From Spirosoma linguale DSM 74 (GTDB taxonomy: Bacteria; Bacteroidota; Bacteroidia; Cytophagales; Spirosomataceae): DNA of 64,000 bases. This document shows positions 26,438 through 35,550 of the stretch, piece by piece. The stretch spans positions 5,117,001-5,181,000 of the forward strand of contig CP001769.1 in NCBI GenBank assembly GCA_000024525.1, given 5' to 3'. The notes beneath the pieces are model-generated. The model ran no database searches. It had not been told where the DNA came from and saw only the letters and a program-made list of their open reading frames with translations. Each line of letters starts with the position of its first letter. Within the stretch, counting starts at the first letter, position 1. Made by a program: the position numbers and the translations under genes.

Positions 26438-27958
26438 ATGAAACCAGCCCTTTTCCTTTTATTCAGTAGCTTATGCCTACTCGGCCAATCGGCTGTGGTA
26501 GCGCAGCAGAAGCCCAATATTGTGCTCATCTACGCCGATGATCTGGGCTATGGCGACATCAGCTGCAATGGCGCGACAAAAATCCGTACGCCAAACATCG
26601 ACCGGGTGGCCCGCGAAGGATTGAACTTCACCAACGCCCACGCGTCGTCGTCGACCTGTACACCCTCGCGCTACACCCTCCTGACGGGTGCCTACGCCTG
26701 GCGTAAAACAGGCACCGGCATTGCGCCAGGCGATGCCGCTCTGCTCATCCCGACCGACCGCGTCACGATGCCCGGCATCTTACAAAAAGCAGGCTATAAG
26801 ACGGGGGTCGTTGGCAAATGGCATCTGGGACTTGGCCCCAAAGGGGGTCCCGACTGGAATGGCGACATAAAACCCGGACCGCTCGAAATCGGCTTCACGT
26901 ACTCTTTTCTGCTACCCGCCACCGGCGACCGGGTGCCCTGCGTGTATGTCGAAAATCACCGTATCGTCAATCTGGACCCGGCCGACCCGGTTCAGGTAAG
27001 TTATAAAGAGCCGATCGGAACCGAGCCGACCGGCAAAGACCATCCGGAGTTGCTTAAAATGTTGTTCTCCCACGGACACGACCAAACGATCATCAATGGA
27101 GTTAGCCGAATTGGTTACATGAGCGGGGGAAAGTCGGCCCGGTGGGTCGATGAGGAGATGGCGGATGTGCTGACGGGCAAAGTGAACCAGTTTATCGAGA
27201 CCAGCAAAAGCGGTCCTTTCTTCGTGTATTTCTCCACGCACGACATTCACGTGCCGCGTATGCCCCACTCCCGTTTTGCGGGCAAAAGTGGGATGGGGCC
27301 GCGTGGTGACGCCATTCTGCAGCTGGACTGGTGCGTGGGCGAAGTCATGAAAACCCTGGACCGGCTGGGTTTAAAAGACAACACGATGGTGATCATCAGC
27401 AGTGATAACGGCCCGGTTGTCGATGACGGCTACAAAGATCAGGCGGTTGAAAAACTAAACGGCCACAAACCCGCCGGACCTCTGCGTGGGGGTAAATACA
27501 GTGCGTTCGATGCCGGAACCCGGGTGCCGTTTATCGTACGCTGGCCGGGGAAAGTGAAGCCTGGCATCTCCGATGCGCTGTTTAGTCAGGTCGACCTCGC
27601 GGCTTCTTTTGCTGAACTAGTGGGCCAGCCATTGGCGAAAGGAGAAGCTCCCGACAGCTTTAATAGCCTGACGACGCTCCTGGGGACAACTAAAAAGAGT
27701 CGTGAATACGTTATAGAACATGCGATCAATGGCACGCTTTCGCTGATACGTGGCAACTGGAAATACATCGAACCTTCTGGTGGCCCGATACTCAACCGTG
27801 AAACCAATATCGAAACGGGGTATGCCCCACAGCCGCAGTTGTATAACCTGCAAACCGATCTTGGCGAAACGAAGAACCTGGCCGAGAGCAACCCACAACT
27901 AACTTCCGAGCTGGCCGCATTACTGAAAACCATCCGCGAAAAAGGAAACACCAATTAG
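26438..27958 (+). CDS. Sulfatase (arylsulfatase family)
   Basis: Exported type I sulfatase of 506 residues with a signal peptide (about 1-22, ending VVAQ). The metal-binding aspartates are in IYADDLGYGD (D34, D35), and the formylglycine motif CTPSRYTLLTG places the modified cysteine at C74. K and H of the active site are in GKWHLG, and a second metal pair in SSDNGP. It needs an anaerobic or FGE-type maturase, neither visible here. Substrates are sulfated glycans. It lies 18 bp after the DUF115 gene and 47 bp before pseB, on the same strand, so it may trim or remodel the locus product or a host or algal glycan. Confidence 0.93.
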   Translation: MKPALFLLFSSLCLLGQSAVVAQQKPNIVLIYADDLGYGDISCNGATKIRTPNIDRVAREGLNFTNAHASSSTCTPSRYTLLTGAYAWRKTGTGIAPGDAALLIPTDRVTMPGILQKAGYKTGVVGKWHLGLGPKGGPDWNGDIKPGPLEIGFTYSFLLPATGDRVPCVYVENHRIVNLDPADPVQVSYKEPIGTEPTGKDHPELLKMLFSHGHDQTIINGVSRIGYMSGGKSARWVDEEMADVLTGKVNQFIETSKSGPFFVYFSTHDIHVPRMPHSRFAGKSGMGPRGDAILQLDWCVGEVMKTLDRLGLKDNTMVIISSDNGPVVDDGYKDQAVEKLNGHKPAGPLRGGKYSAFDAGTRVPFIVRWPGKVKPGISDALFSQVDLAASFAELVGQPLAKGEAPDSFNSLTTLLGTTKKSREYVIEHAINGTLSLIRGNWKYIEPSGGPILNRETNIETGYAPQPQLYNLQTDLGETKNLAESNPQLTSELAALLKTIREKGNTN

Positions 27959-28005
27959 ACAGCTTTTTTAACTGACCCACGACGGTCAACTGAGTACCTA
28001 AAACG

Positions 28006-29022
28006 ATGCTTGATTTAACGAACAAATCCATTTTGATTACGGGCGGCACAGGCTCTTTCGGCAAGAAGTTTGTCGAGATGGTGTACCAGCGCCACCCCAA
28101 CATTAAGCGCCTGGTCGTGTATTCGCGGGATGAACTGAAGCAGTTCGAAATGTCACAGTACTATCCGCAGTCGAAATACAAATCCATCCGGTTTTTCATT
28201 GGCGATGTACGCGACGGCGAACGGCTCAAGCGGGCCTGTGAGGGCATCGACATTATTGTCCACGCAGCTGCCATGAAGCAGGTTCCGGCGGCTGAATACA
28301 ACCCGATGGAATGCATTAAAACCAACGTATTCGGGGCCGAAAATGTCATCAATGCCGCTATGGACAATGGCGTACAGCGCGTAGTGGCCCTTTCGACCGA
28401 CAAAGCAGCCGCACCGATCAACCTTTACGGAGCCACAAAGCTGTGTTCTGATAAACTGTTTGTAGCCGCCAACAACATGAAAGGCAGCCGCAACTTACAA
28501 TTCTCGGTAGTGCGATACGGCAACGTAATCGGATCGCGGGGGTCAGTCGTGCCGTTCTTTCTGGACAAACGGAAAGAAGGCGTACTGCCCATCACGCACC
28601 CCGACATGACCCGCTTTAACATTTCCCTCGAAGAAGGGGTTGAAATGGTATTCCATGCGCTCGAACATGCCTGGGGCGGTGAAATTTTTGTCCCCAAAAT
28701 CCCCTCCTACCGCATCACCGACGTAGCGACGGCCATTGGCCCTAACTGCGAACAGAAGCTGGTTGGTATTCGTCCCGGCGAGAAGCTTCATGAGGAAATG
28801 ATTACCGAAACCGATTCGCTCAATACCGTCGAAACGGATAAATATTACGTCATTACGCCCTCAACACCCACCTGGGGCATTGACGAGTACATGAAAGCCT
28901 TCAACGGGCGGCCGGTAGAAATGGGCTTCAAATACAATTCCGGCACCAACACCGAATGGCTCAACATCGACCAACTGCGCGAGCAGATTCGCGAGCATGT
29001 TGATCCTAATTTTAATGAATAA
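28006..29022 (+). CDS. pseB: UDP-GlcNAc 4,6-dehydratase (inverting), PseB
   Basis: First enzyme of the pseudaminic acid pathway, 338 residues. It removes water from UDP-GlcNAc and inverts C5. The glycine motif GGTGSFG is at residues 13-19. The inverting-type hallmarks AAAMKQVPAAE (87-97) and STDKAAAPINLYGATK (130-145, with the YxxxK pair Y141 and K145) are all present. The start ATG follows the sulfatase by 47 bp. Its last codons lie inside the left arm of a long inverted repeat that fills the gap to pseC. pseC, F, G, H and I follow on the same strand. Confidence 0.95.
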   Translation: MLDLTNKSILITGGTGSFGKKFVEMVYQRHPNIKRLVVYSRDELKQFEMSQYYPQSKYKSIRFFIGDVRDGERLKRACEGIDIIVHAAAMKQVPAAEYNPMECIKTNVFGAENVINAAMDNGVQRVVALSTDKAAAPINLYGATKLCSDKLFVAANNMKGSRNLQFSVVRYGNVIGSRGSVVPFFLDKRKEGVLPITHPDMTRFNISLEEGVEMVFHALEHAWGGEIFVPKIPSYRITDVATAIGPNCEQKLVGIRPGEKLHEEMITETDSLNTVETDKYYVITPSTPTWGIDEYMKAFNGRPVEMGFKYNSGTNTEWLNIDQLREQIREHVDPNFNE

Positions 29023-29130
29023 TGCACAATGAATAATGTATAATAAATACGGGTACCCCGGTTTCAATACACGCTGTTGTCACCCATTATGCATTACTCA
29101 TTATACATTGTTCATTACGTATTATTCATT
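29014..29130. repeat. Imperfect inverted repeat of ATTnnnn heptads
   Basis: The right arm (about 29095-29130) is a run of 7-bp units each starting ATT. The left arm (29014-29045) is two 14-bp near-copies of the complement. The arms pair with few mismatches. The left arm contains the pseB stop codon, and the right arm ends 20 bp before pseC. Confidence 0.75.
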
Positions 29131-29150
29131 CTACCATAGAAACTTGGCTT

Positions 29151-30323
29151 ATGTCCATAATCCCCTACGGTCGGCAGCACATTACGGACGAGGATATTGC
29201 CGCCGTTGCCGATGTGCTGCGTGGCCCCTTTTTAACGCAGGGTCCGCATATCGGTGCGTTTGAAACCGCTTTTGCCCGCTATATCGGCTGCAACTACGCT
29301 GTGGCGGTTGCCAACGGTACGGCCGCGCTTCACCTGTGTTGCATGGCCCTCGGCGTAACCGAAGGAACCCGCGTTATCACTACGCCCATTACCTTCTCGG
29401 CTTCGGCCAACTGCGTTCGCTATTGCGGGGGCGAAGTCCATTTTGCCGATGTCGATCCCAAGACGGCCCTGCTGGACATTAATGCCGTACGGACGCTTAT
29501 CGAACAACACCCCAAAGGCTATTTCTCGGGCATTATTCCAGTCGATTTTGCGGGGTACCCGGTCGATTTGGCCGCATTCCGCGAACTGGCCGATGAACAT
29601 GGGCTCTGGATTCTGGAAGATAGCTGCCACTCGCCGGGCGGTTCGTTTACCGATAGCCAGGGCGTCGATCACCGCTGTGGAGACGGCTCACTGGCCGATC
29701 TCGCCATTTTTAGTTTTCACCCCGTCAAGCACATTGCGGCCGGTGAGGGCGGCATGATTACGACCAACGACGAAGCACTCTATAAACACCTGATGCGGCT
29801 CCGGACGCACGGCATCACCAACAAACCGAACGAGTTTACCGAACCGTATTCCGGCGAACCCGAACGCGGGGGCTGGTACATGGAGTTGCAGGAACTAGGC
29901 TATAATTACCGCCTGACCGACATGCAGGCGGCCCTCGGCAATAGCCAGTTGGCCCGCGCCGAAGCCATGCTGGCCCGTCGGCAGGAAATTGCAAAACGAT
30001 ACGACGATGCCTTTGCCGGAACACCGGTGGTCACCATCGTTCCGCCCGCCAGCGTCAGCCATGCTTATCACCTGTACGTCGTTCAGGTGGATGACCGAAA
30101 GGGTCTGTACGACTTTCTGCGAACCCGCAACATCATGGCGCAGGTGCATTACATACCGGTGCATCTGATGCCGTACTACCGGCAGTTCGGCTGGAAACCG
30201 GGGGACTTCCCTAATGCCGAACGGTACTACGCCCGCTGCCTGAGTCTGCCCATGTTCCCAACGCTGACGGATGATGAACAGGTGTATGTGATCGACTCGG
30301 TGAAGGAATTTACAGGCGCATGA
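29151..30323 (+). CDS. pseC: UDP-4-amino-sugar transaminase, PseC
   Basis: PLP-dependent aminotransferase of the DegT/DnrJ/EryC1 family, 390 residues. It aminates the PseB 4-keto product to UDP-4-amino-4,6-dideoxy-N-acetyl-beta-L-altrosamine. The PLP-binding lysine is K193 in FSFHPVKHIAAGEGG. The phosphate-binding VANGTAALHL block and the EDSCHSPGG segment typical of PseC are present. The last four bases overlap the pseF start (ATGA), implying coupled translation. The gap upstream is a heptad inverted repeat. Confidence 0.95.
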   Translation: MSIIPYGRQHITDEDIAAVADVLRGPFLTQGPHIGAFETAFARYIGCNYAVAVANGTAALHLCCMALGVTEGTRVITTPITFSASANCVRYCGGEVHFADVDPKTALLDINAVRTLIEQHPKGYFSGIIPVDFAGYPVDLAAFRELADEHGLWILEDSCHSPGGSFTDSQGVDHRCGDGSLADLAIFSFHPVKHIAAGEGGMITTNDEALYKHLMRLRTHGITNKPNEFTEPYSGEPERGGWYMELQELGYNYRLTDMQAALGNSQLARAEAMLARRQEIAKRYDDAFAGTPVVTIVPPASVSHAYHLYVVQVDDRKGLYDFLRTRNIMAQVHYIPVHLMPYYRQFGWKPGDFPNAERYYARCLSLPMFPTLTDDEQVYVIDSVKEFTGA

Positions 30324-31021
30324 GCAACGTAGCCATCATTACCGCACGGGGCGGCAGCAAGCGGATTCCCCGCAAAAACATTCGCCCGTTTCTGGGTAAG
30401 CCCATCATCGCCTACGTCATCGACGCAGCCTTGCAGTCCGGCTTGTTCGAGGAAGTGATGGTGTCGACCGACGATGCCGAAATTGCAGATGTTGCCCGGC
30501 AGTACGGTGCATCTGTTCCATTTCTTCGGAAACCCGAAACCTCGGGCGATTACGCGTCGACGATTGATGTGCTGCTGGAAGTACTGGACGAATACGAAAA
30601 AACTAGCCAGACATTTGAGTCGCTTTGCTGTCTGTACCCAACGGCTCCTTTCGTTACAGCCGATTTATTGACGGCATCGCATCAGGTATTGCTCGATAAG
30701 AAGGTCGATATTGTGTATCCCATTCAGGCGTTTTCGTTTCCCATTCAGCGGGCGTTTAAACTCAATGACGGCCTGTTAAGCTGGGCGCAGCCGGATGCTT
30801 TTCTGCTGCGTTCGCAGGATCTGGAACCCATGTACCACGATGCCGGGCAGTTTTACTGGTTCAACGTCGACCGGCTGCGAACACACCGACAATTGCCGGG
30901 CTTAACGGCTGGAGGAATTGAAATCGACGAAATGCACGCGCACGACATCGACACCGAATCGGACTGGAAAGTAGCCGAATTCAAGTATCGACTGCTCAAT
31001 AACTTACTACTGAATGACTGA
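30320..31021 (+). CDS. pseF: Pseudaminic acid cytidylyltransferase, PseF
   Basis: CMP-nonulosonate synthetase of 233 residues that activates pseudaminic acid with CTP, the last step before transfer. The nucleotide-binding motif ITARGGSKRIPRKNIRPF is at the N-terminus, and the metal-binding EIDEMHAHDIDTESDW is near the C-terminus, as usual in the NeuA/PseF group. It overlaps pseC by 4 bp and pseG by 8 bp, so the three genes are a tight coupled unit. Confidence 0.95.
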   Translation: MSNVAIITARGGSKRIPRKNIRPFLGKPIIAYVIDAALQSGLFEEVMVSTDDAEIADVARQYGASVPFLRKPETSGDYASTIDVLLEVLDEYEKTSQTFESLCCLYPTAPFVTADLLTASHQVLLDKKVDIVYPIQAFSFPIQRAFKLNDGLLSWAQPDAFLLRSQDLEPMYHDAGQFYWFNVDRLRTHRQLPGLTAGGIEIDEMHAHDIDTESDWKVAEFKYRLLNNLLLND

Positions 31022-32048
31022 CACCAACGCACCGAAGCTGATTTTTCGGGCCGATGGGGGTGCTCAAATTGGGCTGGGCCACATCATGCGCTGCCTGGCC
31101 ATTGCCGACATGACGGGCAACTTGTTCAGCCTGTCGTTCGCTATTCAGCAACCGTCAGATGCGGTTCGGGATTTATTGACACAAGCGGCCTTCGGCATAA
31201 TCAGTTTACCCGAAACAACCGATTATGCAGTTGATGCCGAACACTTCAGCCGCCACCTGACGGGCGACGAATTTGTGTTGCTCGACGGCTATTCCTTTGA
31301 CGCGGCTTATCAGCAGTTCATAAAACCCCACTGCCGGAAACTCATTGTCGTTGATGATCTGGTCGCCTGGCACCAATACGCCGATGTGGTTATCAATCAT
31401 GGCGGAACTATACAGGCAGCAGCTTATCAGGCAGAAAACTACACTCAATTCCTGACCGGAACCGCCTACGCCCTGCTCCGAAAGCCGTTTTTGGAAGCAG
31501 GCATCCACCGACCCGTTAGTACGCTAACCACATTTCAACCCCGGCGGGTGCTGGTCAATCTGGGCGGAGCCGACCCCGACAACATAAGCCACCGGGTTGT
31601 AGAAAGCTTACTGAACGAACCGTTGCTGGAGCAGATCGTTGTCGTATTGGGGGCCGCCAATCCACACGGGAGCAGTTTCGCCAGCTATACAAAGGAGCGG
31701 GTGCAGGTGCGACGGCATCTATCGCCCGAACAGATGATTGCGGTGATTCAGGCCTGCGATATAGCCGTGGTGTCGTGCAGCACCATTTCGTATGAGGTTG
31801 CCACCGTTGGCATACCATTTGTTGGCATACTGACGGCCGATAACCAGGCTATTCTCCGAACCTTTTACAAGGATAACCACATTGCGCTGGCTGTACTGGA
31901 AAAAGCCTTTGCCGGTTCTGAACTCCGGGCTGCCTTATCGCTATCGATTTCGGCAGTAAATGACAGTCTGTCCAATCAGCGTCAATTTTTTGATGGTCGA
32001 TCAGGCGAGCGAATCACAGCTTTTTTCCGAACATTGCTGCCAGCTTAA
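31014..32048 (+). CDS. pseG: UDP-sugar hydrolase, PseG
   Basis: Nucleotide-sugar hydrolase of 344 residues in the GT-B fold family, which removes UDP from UDP-2,4-diacetamido-2,4,6-trideoxy-beta-L-altrose. The N-terminal RADGGAQIGLGHIMRCLA contains the conserved GxGHxxR with its catalytic histidine, and the C-terminal half has NLGGADPDN and the SCSTISYEVA loop. It overlaps pseF by 8 bp and is 11 bp before pseH. It lacks the C-terminal GNAT fusion seen in some species; here PseH is separate. Confidence 0.93.
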   Translation: MTDTNAPKLIFRADGGAQIGLGHIMRCLAIADMTGNLFSLSFAIQQPSDAVRDLLTQAAFGIISLPETTDYAVDAEHFSRHLTGDEFVLLDGYSFDAAYQQFIKPHCRKLIVVDDLVAWHQYADVVINHGGTIQAAAYQAENYTQFLTGTAYALLRKPFLEAGIHRPVSTLTTFQPRRVLVNLGGADPDNISHRVVESLLNEPLLEQIVVVLGAANPHGSSFASYTKERVQVRRHLSPEQMIAVIQACDIAVVSCSTISYEVATVGIPFVGILTADNQAILRTFYKDNHIALAVLEKAFAGSELRAALSLSISAVNDSLSNQRQFFDGRSGERITAFFRTLLPA

Positions 32049-32059
32049 TTAATCAACTC

Positions 32060-32602
32060 ATGGATATTACCCTTACGCCGTTAACGGAAACAGATATTGA
32101 ACTGGTGCGAACCTGGCGCAACTCCCCCGAAGTGGCCCAATACATGTATACCAGCGAGCCTATTACTGCCGAGCAGCAACAGGCCTGGTTCAGCCGCATT
32201 CAACAGGATTCGTCTTCCCGATATTGGTTGATTGAGTACAACGATAAAAAAATTGGACTGGCCTCGCTAACGGGCATCAGCCAGACGCTCAGCAGTTGTT
32301 ACTGGGCGTTCTACCTCGGCGATACCAGTATCCGGGGCGGTGGCTTGGGAGCTAAAATAGAATTTAACGTACTCGAATACGTCTTTAACGGCCTGAAGCT
32401 CAACAAACTTCGGTGCGAAGTCATGACCTTTAACGACAAGGTTATTTCGATGCACGAGAAGTTCGGCTTTCGCCGGGAGGCCTATTATCGGCAACACGTA
32501 AAAAAAGACGGTGCCTGGCAGGATGTCGTTGGCTTAGCCCTCTTAAAACAAGAGTGGGAAGCCTACCGGACCATTATGCGGGCGAAAATTTACGGCAGCT
32601 AA
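32060..32602 (+). CDS. pseH: UDP-4-amino-sugar N-acetyltransferase, PseH
   Basis: GNAT acetyltransferase of 180 residues that acetylates the 4-amino group of the PseC product using acetyl-CoA. The N-terminal LTPLTETDIELVRTWRNSPEV and the acetyl-CoA loop region GGGLGAKIEFNVL are characteristic, and EKFGFRREAYYRQHVKKDG matches PseH. It follows pseG by 11 bp. After it comes a 104-bp gap and two LamG genes, which separate it from pseI. Confidence 0.92.
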   Translation: MDITLTPLTETDIELVRTWRNSPEVAQYMYTSEPITAEQQQAWFSRIQQDSSSRYWLIEYNDKKIGLASLTGISQTLSSCYWAFYLGDTSIRGGGLGAKIEFNVLEYVFNGLKLNKLRCEVMTFNDKVISMHEKFGFRREAYYRQHVKKDGAWQDVVGLALLKQEWEAYRTIMRAKIYGS

Positions 32603-32706
32603 TCCTGTTTGTCGAAGGGGAACTGTAGGGGGCCGCATCTTGCCTTGTACACGAAACAAAGTCATTTTATATATTTACACAAATCAACACACCTTCATTT
32701 AAAAGA

Positions 32707-33417
32707 ATGAAACAAGTTTACCTTGCTTACCTTTTAACGGGTTTTTGTTTTGTCTTTGCTGCCTGTAAAAAGCCGGTTGACCCTGAGCCGGTTGCGGGAC
32801 TGGTTGCTTATTATGATTTTACGAAAGGCGTTAAAGATTTAAGCGGCAATAACAATACGGCTCAGATTGTAGGAGCTAACCCAACAACTGACCGATTCGG
32901 CACCACAGAATCAGCCTACGCCTTCGACGGCAGCAGCTACATTGAACTTCCTCCCAACAAATTTGCCACGGACGAATTTACCTATGCCGCCTGGGTTAAA
33001 TTAGCCTATGTTCCGCAGTCTTATGATGTGCTGACGATTATGGACACGGGCAATTACCGGGGCGATCATGCTATGGTACTGGCCAATACAACCGTTTTGG
33101 GCTGGGGCATGTGGTCTTACACCGAAGACCGGGCCAATTTCAATTTCGCCTACTCCGGGAGCTTGCCAACTAACACGAACCAATGGTATCACATTCTGGC
33201 CAGCCGCAGCAAAAATCAGCTGAATATCTACATAAACGGTGTCCTGAGTTCGTCGCAAACTATGACCGGCAAGCCCTTTTACGAGGGTACTGTTCGTACG
33301 TTGATTGGCCAGCGTTTCGACGGAACCTACTCGTTCAGAGGAGCTATCGACGATGTACGAATCTACAACCGTGCCCTGTCTGATGCTGAAGCCAAACGGG
33401 TATACGCTTTGAACTGA
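32707..33417 (+). CDS. LamG-domain lipoprotein
   Basis: Predicted lipoprotein of 236 residues. The signal peptide ends in a lipobox with the acylated cysteine at C20 (VFAACKK). One concanavalin-like LamG domain (about 40-236) follows, with YYDFTKGVKDLSGNNN at its start and the end motif IDDVRIYNRALSDAEAKRVY. LamG domains bind carbohydrates or proteins at the cell surface. It is a paralogue of the next gene and lies between pseH and pseI. This is an unusual place for such a gene, and it suggests that the product recognises the glycan made here or another cell-surface ligand. Confidence 0.85.
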   Translation: MKQVYLAYLLTGFCFVFAACKKPVDPEPVAGLVAYYDFTKGVKDLSGNNNTAQIVGANPTTDRFGTTESAYAFDGSSYIELPPNKFATDEFTYAAWVKLAYVPQSYDVLTIMDTGNYRGDHAMVLANTTVLGWGMWSYTEDRANFNFAYSGSLPTNTNQWYHILASRSKNQLNIYINGVLSSSQTMTGKPFYEGTVRTLIGQRFDGTYSFRGAIDDVRIYNRALSDAEAKRVYALN

Positions 33418-33455
33418 CCCAAGCTACTTACAAGTCAACTCCTACCCTATTCTCT

Positions 33456-34397
33456 ATGCTTTACCGTATACTATCAGTAACACTTTTGTGCTTACTAAGT
33501 ACCGTCCTTTGCTTTGGTCAGGCCGCTAACCAGTTGGTCGCCTGCTATTCTTTCTCGGGTAATGCGCAGGACGGTTTTGGCCCAAATAACGGTACAGTTG
33601 TCAACGCAACGCTCACTACCGACCGGTTCGGAAAGCCTAACAGTGCTTATTTTTTTAATAGAAACGCCTACATCAATTTACCGGCAGCTCCATTCACCAA
33701 CCCGACCTATACCCTGTCTGCCTGGGTGCGGCTGGCCTCCTTTCCGGCTCAGTCGGATGCGTTCACAATTTTCTCGTTTAGTGAGCCCAACCAGTGCCTG
33801 ACCTTGACCAATCAGCCTGTTTATGGCGGAAATGTCTGGAATTTCTTTTCGTACAATACAACGGGTTCTGTTATTACCACCCAATCGGTTCAAACGAATA
33901 CCTGGACGCACTTGACGGCTATTCGGGCCGAGAATGCCTTGATTTTTTACATCAATGGCGAACGGGCACAAACGGTGGCAATCAACCCCACAGCCCCCCT
34001 GAGCTATACATGTCCCTTGCAGGCTTGCATCGGCATACGACCAACGCAGGGCAACCTTATTCAGCCATTTCACGGCGACATAGATGACGTACGGGTTTAC
34101 CGGGGCGTATTATCCGATGCCGAGGTGCGTGTTTTATACCAGGCCACAACCTGCCAGACCGACTTTACCCTCAATCCGATTACGGCCCAGCCTTTCGTTT
34201 CCCTTCGGAACGGTGACTGGAACGACCCCGCCGTTTGGTCGTGTGGCTGCATACCGAAAGCTACCGACGCGGTGCAGGTACGGCATGTTGTACGTGTACC
34301 GAGTTCATACCTTGCCAATGCGTTGCGGGTCTACATCAATGGAGCTGCTCAGGTAACCTATGGGCTTGGCGGCCAACTAGTCCTTAGCGCCAATTAG
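33456..34397 (+). CDS. Secreted LamG-domain protein
   Basis: Exported protein of 313 residues with a signal peptide (about 1-20, ending VLCFGQ). A LamG domain spans about 28-225, ending in IDDVRVYRGVLSDAEVRVLY, a close match to the end of the neighbouring lipoprotein. The remaining 85 residues (DWNDPAVWSCGCIPKATDAV) look like the start of a G8- or IPT-like beta-rich region common in large Bacteroidota surface proteins. The protein stops soon after, so it may be a short remnant of a longer adhesin. There is no T9SS C-terminal signal. It is followed by a 97-bp gap and pseI. Confidence 0.8.
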   Translation: MLYRILSVTLLCLLSTVLCFGQAANQLVACYSFSGNAQDGFGPNNGTVVNATLTTDRFGKPNSAYFFNRNAYINLPAAPFTNPTYTLSAWVRLASFPAQSDAFTIFSFSEPNQCLTLTNQPVYGGNVWNFFSYNTTGSVITTQSVQTNTWTHLTAIRAENALIFYINGERAQTVAINPTAPLSYTCPLQACIGIRPTQGNLIQPFHGDIDDVRVYRGVLSDAEVRVLYQATTCQTDFTLNPITAQPFVSLRNGDWNDPAVWSCGCIPKATDAVQVRHVVRVPSSYLANALRVYINGAAQVTYGLGGQLVLSAN

Positions 34398-34494
34398 GCA
34401 ATTCTATCCGAAAAGTGGTAAATTTGGGGTGCTGAAACCAGGTAGGAATTTGCAGGCCAATGCCTGACTACACAGCAAAAACCTCAACTTACTA

Positions 34495-35550
34495 ATGATT
34501 CAACCCATTCAGGTTGCCCAGTATACCATCGGATCGGCCCATCGGCCATTTGTTATTGCTGAAATGTCGGGCAACCATAACCAGTCGCTGGAACGGGCGC
34601 TGGAAATCGTGGACGCCGTTGCCGATGCCGGTGCTCACGCGCTGAAGCTCCAGACGTATACCCCCGATACCATCACCTTCAACGGAGCGTCGGAAGAGTT
34701 TTACATTCGGGATGCCAAATCTCTCTGGGCCGACAAAAACCTGTATAAACTATACCAGGATGCCTACACGCCCTGGGAATGGCACAAACCGATTTTCGAT
34801 CATGCCAAAAAACGCGGTATGATCGCGTTTAGCTCGCCGTTCGACACCACGGCCGTCGACTTTCTGGAATCGCTGGAGGTGCCGCTGTACAAGATTGCTT
34901 CCTTTGAGAATACCGATCATATCCTGCTCAAAAAAGTAGCGCAAACGGGTAAGCCGGTCATCATGAGCACCGGGGTCGCATCCGTTGCCGACCTCGACGA
35001 GTCGGTGAAGGTGCTGCGGGCTAACGGCTGCACAGAGTTGGTCTTGCTGAAGTGTACCAGCACCTACCCCGCCACCCCCGAAAGTACAAACCTGCTCACC
35101 ATCCCGCACATGAGCCAGTTGTTCGACGTGCCCGTTGGCCTGTCGGATCACACTATGGGCATCGGGGCAGCTGTTGCGGCCGTTGCGTTGGGAGCCGTTG
35201 TGCTGGAAAAACACGTGACCCTGCGCCGGGCCGATGGCGGTGTGGATTCGGCGTTTTCGCTGGAGCCGGAAGAATTGAAAAGTCTCGTCATCGAAACCGA
35301 ACGGGCAAAACTGGCCATGGGACAGGTTAGCTACACGCTCACGCCGAAAGAAGAAAAGAGCCTGCAATTCAAGCGCTCGCTTTATGTGGTACGCGACGTA
35401 AGCGCGGGCGAACCCTTCACCCCCGAAAACGTCCGCAGTATCCGCCCGGCCAACGGCCTCCATACCCGCTATTACGACGACATCCTCGGCAAAACCGCCA
35501 CCACCAACATACAAGCTGGTACAGCTTTGGCATGGGAACACATTAATTGA
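34495..35550 (+). CDS. pseI: Pseudaminic acid synthase, PseI
   Basis: Nonulosonate synthase of 351 residues that condenses phosphoenolpyruvate with 2,4-diacetamido-2,4,6-trideoxy-L-altrose. The NeuB barrel occupies about residues 15-270, with IAEMSGNHNQSLERAL near the N-terminus, KLQTYTPDTIT and the metal/PEP residues in VGLSDHTMG. A C-terminal SAF domain (about 290-350, ending in AGTALAWEHIN) follows. The SGNHN stretch is typical of PseI as against NeuB. Its stop codon lies inside the left arm of a 37-bp inverted repeat. Confidence 0.95.
   Translation: MIQPIQVAQYTIGSAHRPFVIAEMSGNHNQSLERALEIVDAVADAGAHALKLQTYTPDTITFNGASEEFYIRDAKSLWADKNLYKLYQDAYTPWEWHKPIFDHAKKRGMIAFSSPFDTTAVDFLESLEVPLYKIASFENTDHILLKKVAQTGKPVIMSTGVASVADLDESVKVLRANGCTELVLLKCTSTYPATPESTNLLTIPHMSQLFDVPVGLSDHTMGIGAAVAAVALGAVVLEKHVTLRRADGGVDSAFSLEPEELKSLVIETERAKLAMGQVSYTLTPKEEKSLQFKRSLYVVRDVSAGEPFTPENVRSIRPANGLHTRYYDDILGKTATTNIQAGTALAWEHIN

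Noticed and set aside
34750..35541. Minus-strand frame of 263 codons antisense to pseI
   Set aside because: Shadow of pseI, which is a canonical full-length synthase.
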